Part shown: positions 5,210 through 5,338 of the stretch, in pieces
Numbering within the stretch: the first letter of the stretch is position 1
How the letters are laid out: every line of letters begins with the position of its first letter
Assembly (NCBI GenBank): GCA_020062035.1
Contig: JAGUXD010000189.1
Coordinates: 1 to 5,338, forward strand
Reading direction: 5' to 3'
Source of the DNA: Candidatus Brocadiia bacterium
GTDB taxonomy: Bacteria > Planctomycetota > MHYJ01 > JACQXL01
Length of the DNA: 5,338 nucleotides
The notes under the pieces: model-generated
The model's database searches: none
What the model saw: the letters and a program-made list of their open reading frames with translations, nothing else
What the model was told of the DNA's origin: nothing
Translations under genes and position numbers: made by a program

Positions 5210-5338
5210 ATGCATCGAAAATGGACACCCAAGGAGAAACTATGCAAAACCGATAAAGTTAAGTGCCAAACAAGCCGATTCTTAATATATCCCGCTGTAG
5301 CGGGAAGAAAGGAGGATCGGCTATGTCAAAAGAAAGAT
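5210..5338 (+). CDS. Short open frame running off the right edge, possible transposase-like start
   Basis: The ATG has a good AAAGGAG (5197-5203) six bases upstream. The frame stays open for 43 codons to the end of the window. It begins MHRKWTPKEKL, which recalls the N terminus of helix-turn-helix OrfA proteins of IS3-type transposases. After that the residues (CKTDKVKCQTSR and so on) do not continue the expected pattern. It may be a remnant, a leader peptide, or chance. It overlaps in another frame the better-placed start at 5323, so both cannot easily be major products. Confidence 0.25.
   Translation, partial: MHRKWTPKEKLCKTDKVKCQTSRFLIYPAVAGRKEDRLCQKKD
5273..5322 (+). promoter_or_regulatory. 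Two-stem leader structure around the ribosome binding site of the last gene
   Basis: AGCCGAT (5273-5279) is complementary to ATCGGCT (5316-5322), which ends directly before the ATG at 5323. Inside is a second perfect hairpin, TCCCGC (5290-5295) with GCGGGA (5300-5305), loop TGTA. The AAAGGAGG (5308-5315) lies between the inner hairpin and the closing strand of the outer stem. If it forms, the outer stem would hold the bases just before the start codon and could limit ribosome access. The inner hairpin may instead be one of the dispersed palindromes of this genome. Confidence 0.4.
5323..5338 (+). CDS. Start of a further gene, truncated by the window edge
   Basis: The ATG at 5323 follows a near-perfect AAAGGAGG (5308-5315) with a seven-base spacer, the best ribosome binding site in the window. 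Only MSKER and one further base are visible, so nothing can be said of its function. I prefer it to the overlapping start at 5210 as the real gene because of the stronger site. Confidence 0.4.

Noticed and set aside
5210..5245. Intact IS3-type transposase OrfA
   Set aside because: Only about ten residues (RKWTPKEKL) resemble that family. The continuation does not, and no terminal inverted repeats or target duplications are visible.

Overview
The window is about 5.3 kb of AT-leaning bacterial DNA (roughly 40% GC by eye). It carries one strong plus-strand gene cluster between two unusual non-coding ends. The genes point to an anaerobe that handles aromatic acids as CoA thioesters. No phylogenetic marker is present. 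The dispersed GC-rich palindromes in AT-rich spacers and the lack of a close match to a familiar operon suggest an uncultured lineage, but this is an impression only.

Layout. Positions 31-258 are a 19-unit array of a 12-bp repeat with no indels. It is followed by an AT-rich stretch with a 12-bp direct repeat and a good -35 box just before the first gene. The genes are: a short-chain dehydrogenase (380-1123); a structured 141-bp spacer with nested inverted repeats; a crotonase-fold hydratase, best read as cyclohexa-1,5-diene-1-carbonyl-CoA hydratase (1265-2032); the two substrate-binding subunits of an ATP-dependent benzoyl-CoA reductase, BcrC-like (2073-3200) and BcrB-like (3214-4527); and a small lipoprotein with an NlpD/LytM-type degenerate M23 domain (4530-5069). 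The last 270 bp hold several short ORFs with good Shine-Dalgarno sequences, two hairpins, and what looks like the start of another gene at 5323.

How the genes fit together. BcrC and BcrB would form the half of benzoyl-CoA reductase that holds substrate and reduces the ring to the 1,5-diene. The hydratase would add water to give 6-hydroxycyclohex-1-ene-1-carbonyl-CoA. The dehydrogenase is placed to oxidise that alcohol to the 6-oxo compound. Not in the window are the ATP-hydrolysing activase subunits (BcrA/BcrD), the ring-opening hydrolase, a benzoate-CoA ligase and a ferredoxin. Where bcrA might be expected there is instead a cell-envelope lipoprotein gene 2 nt after bcrB. I see no wholly new system. 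The most unusual parts are the in-phase 12-bp array, the use of an SDR in this pathway position, the separation of BcrCB from its activase, and the micro-ORF-rich right end.
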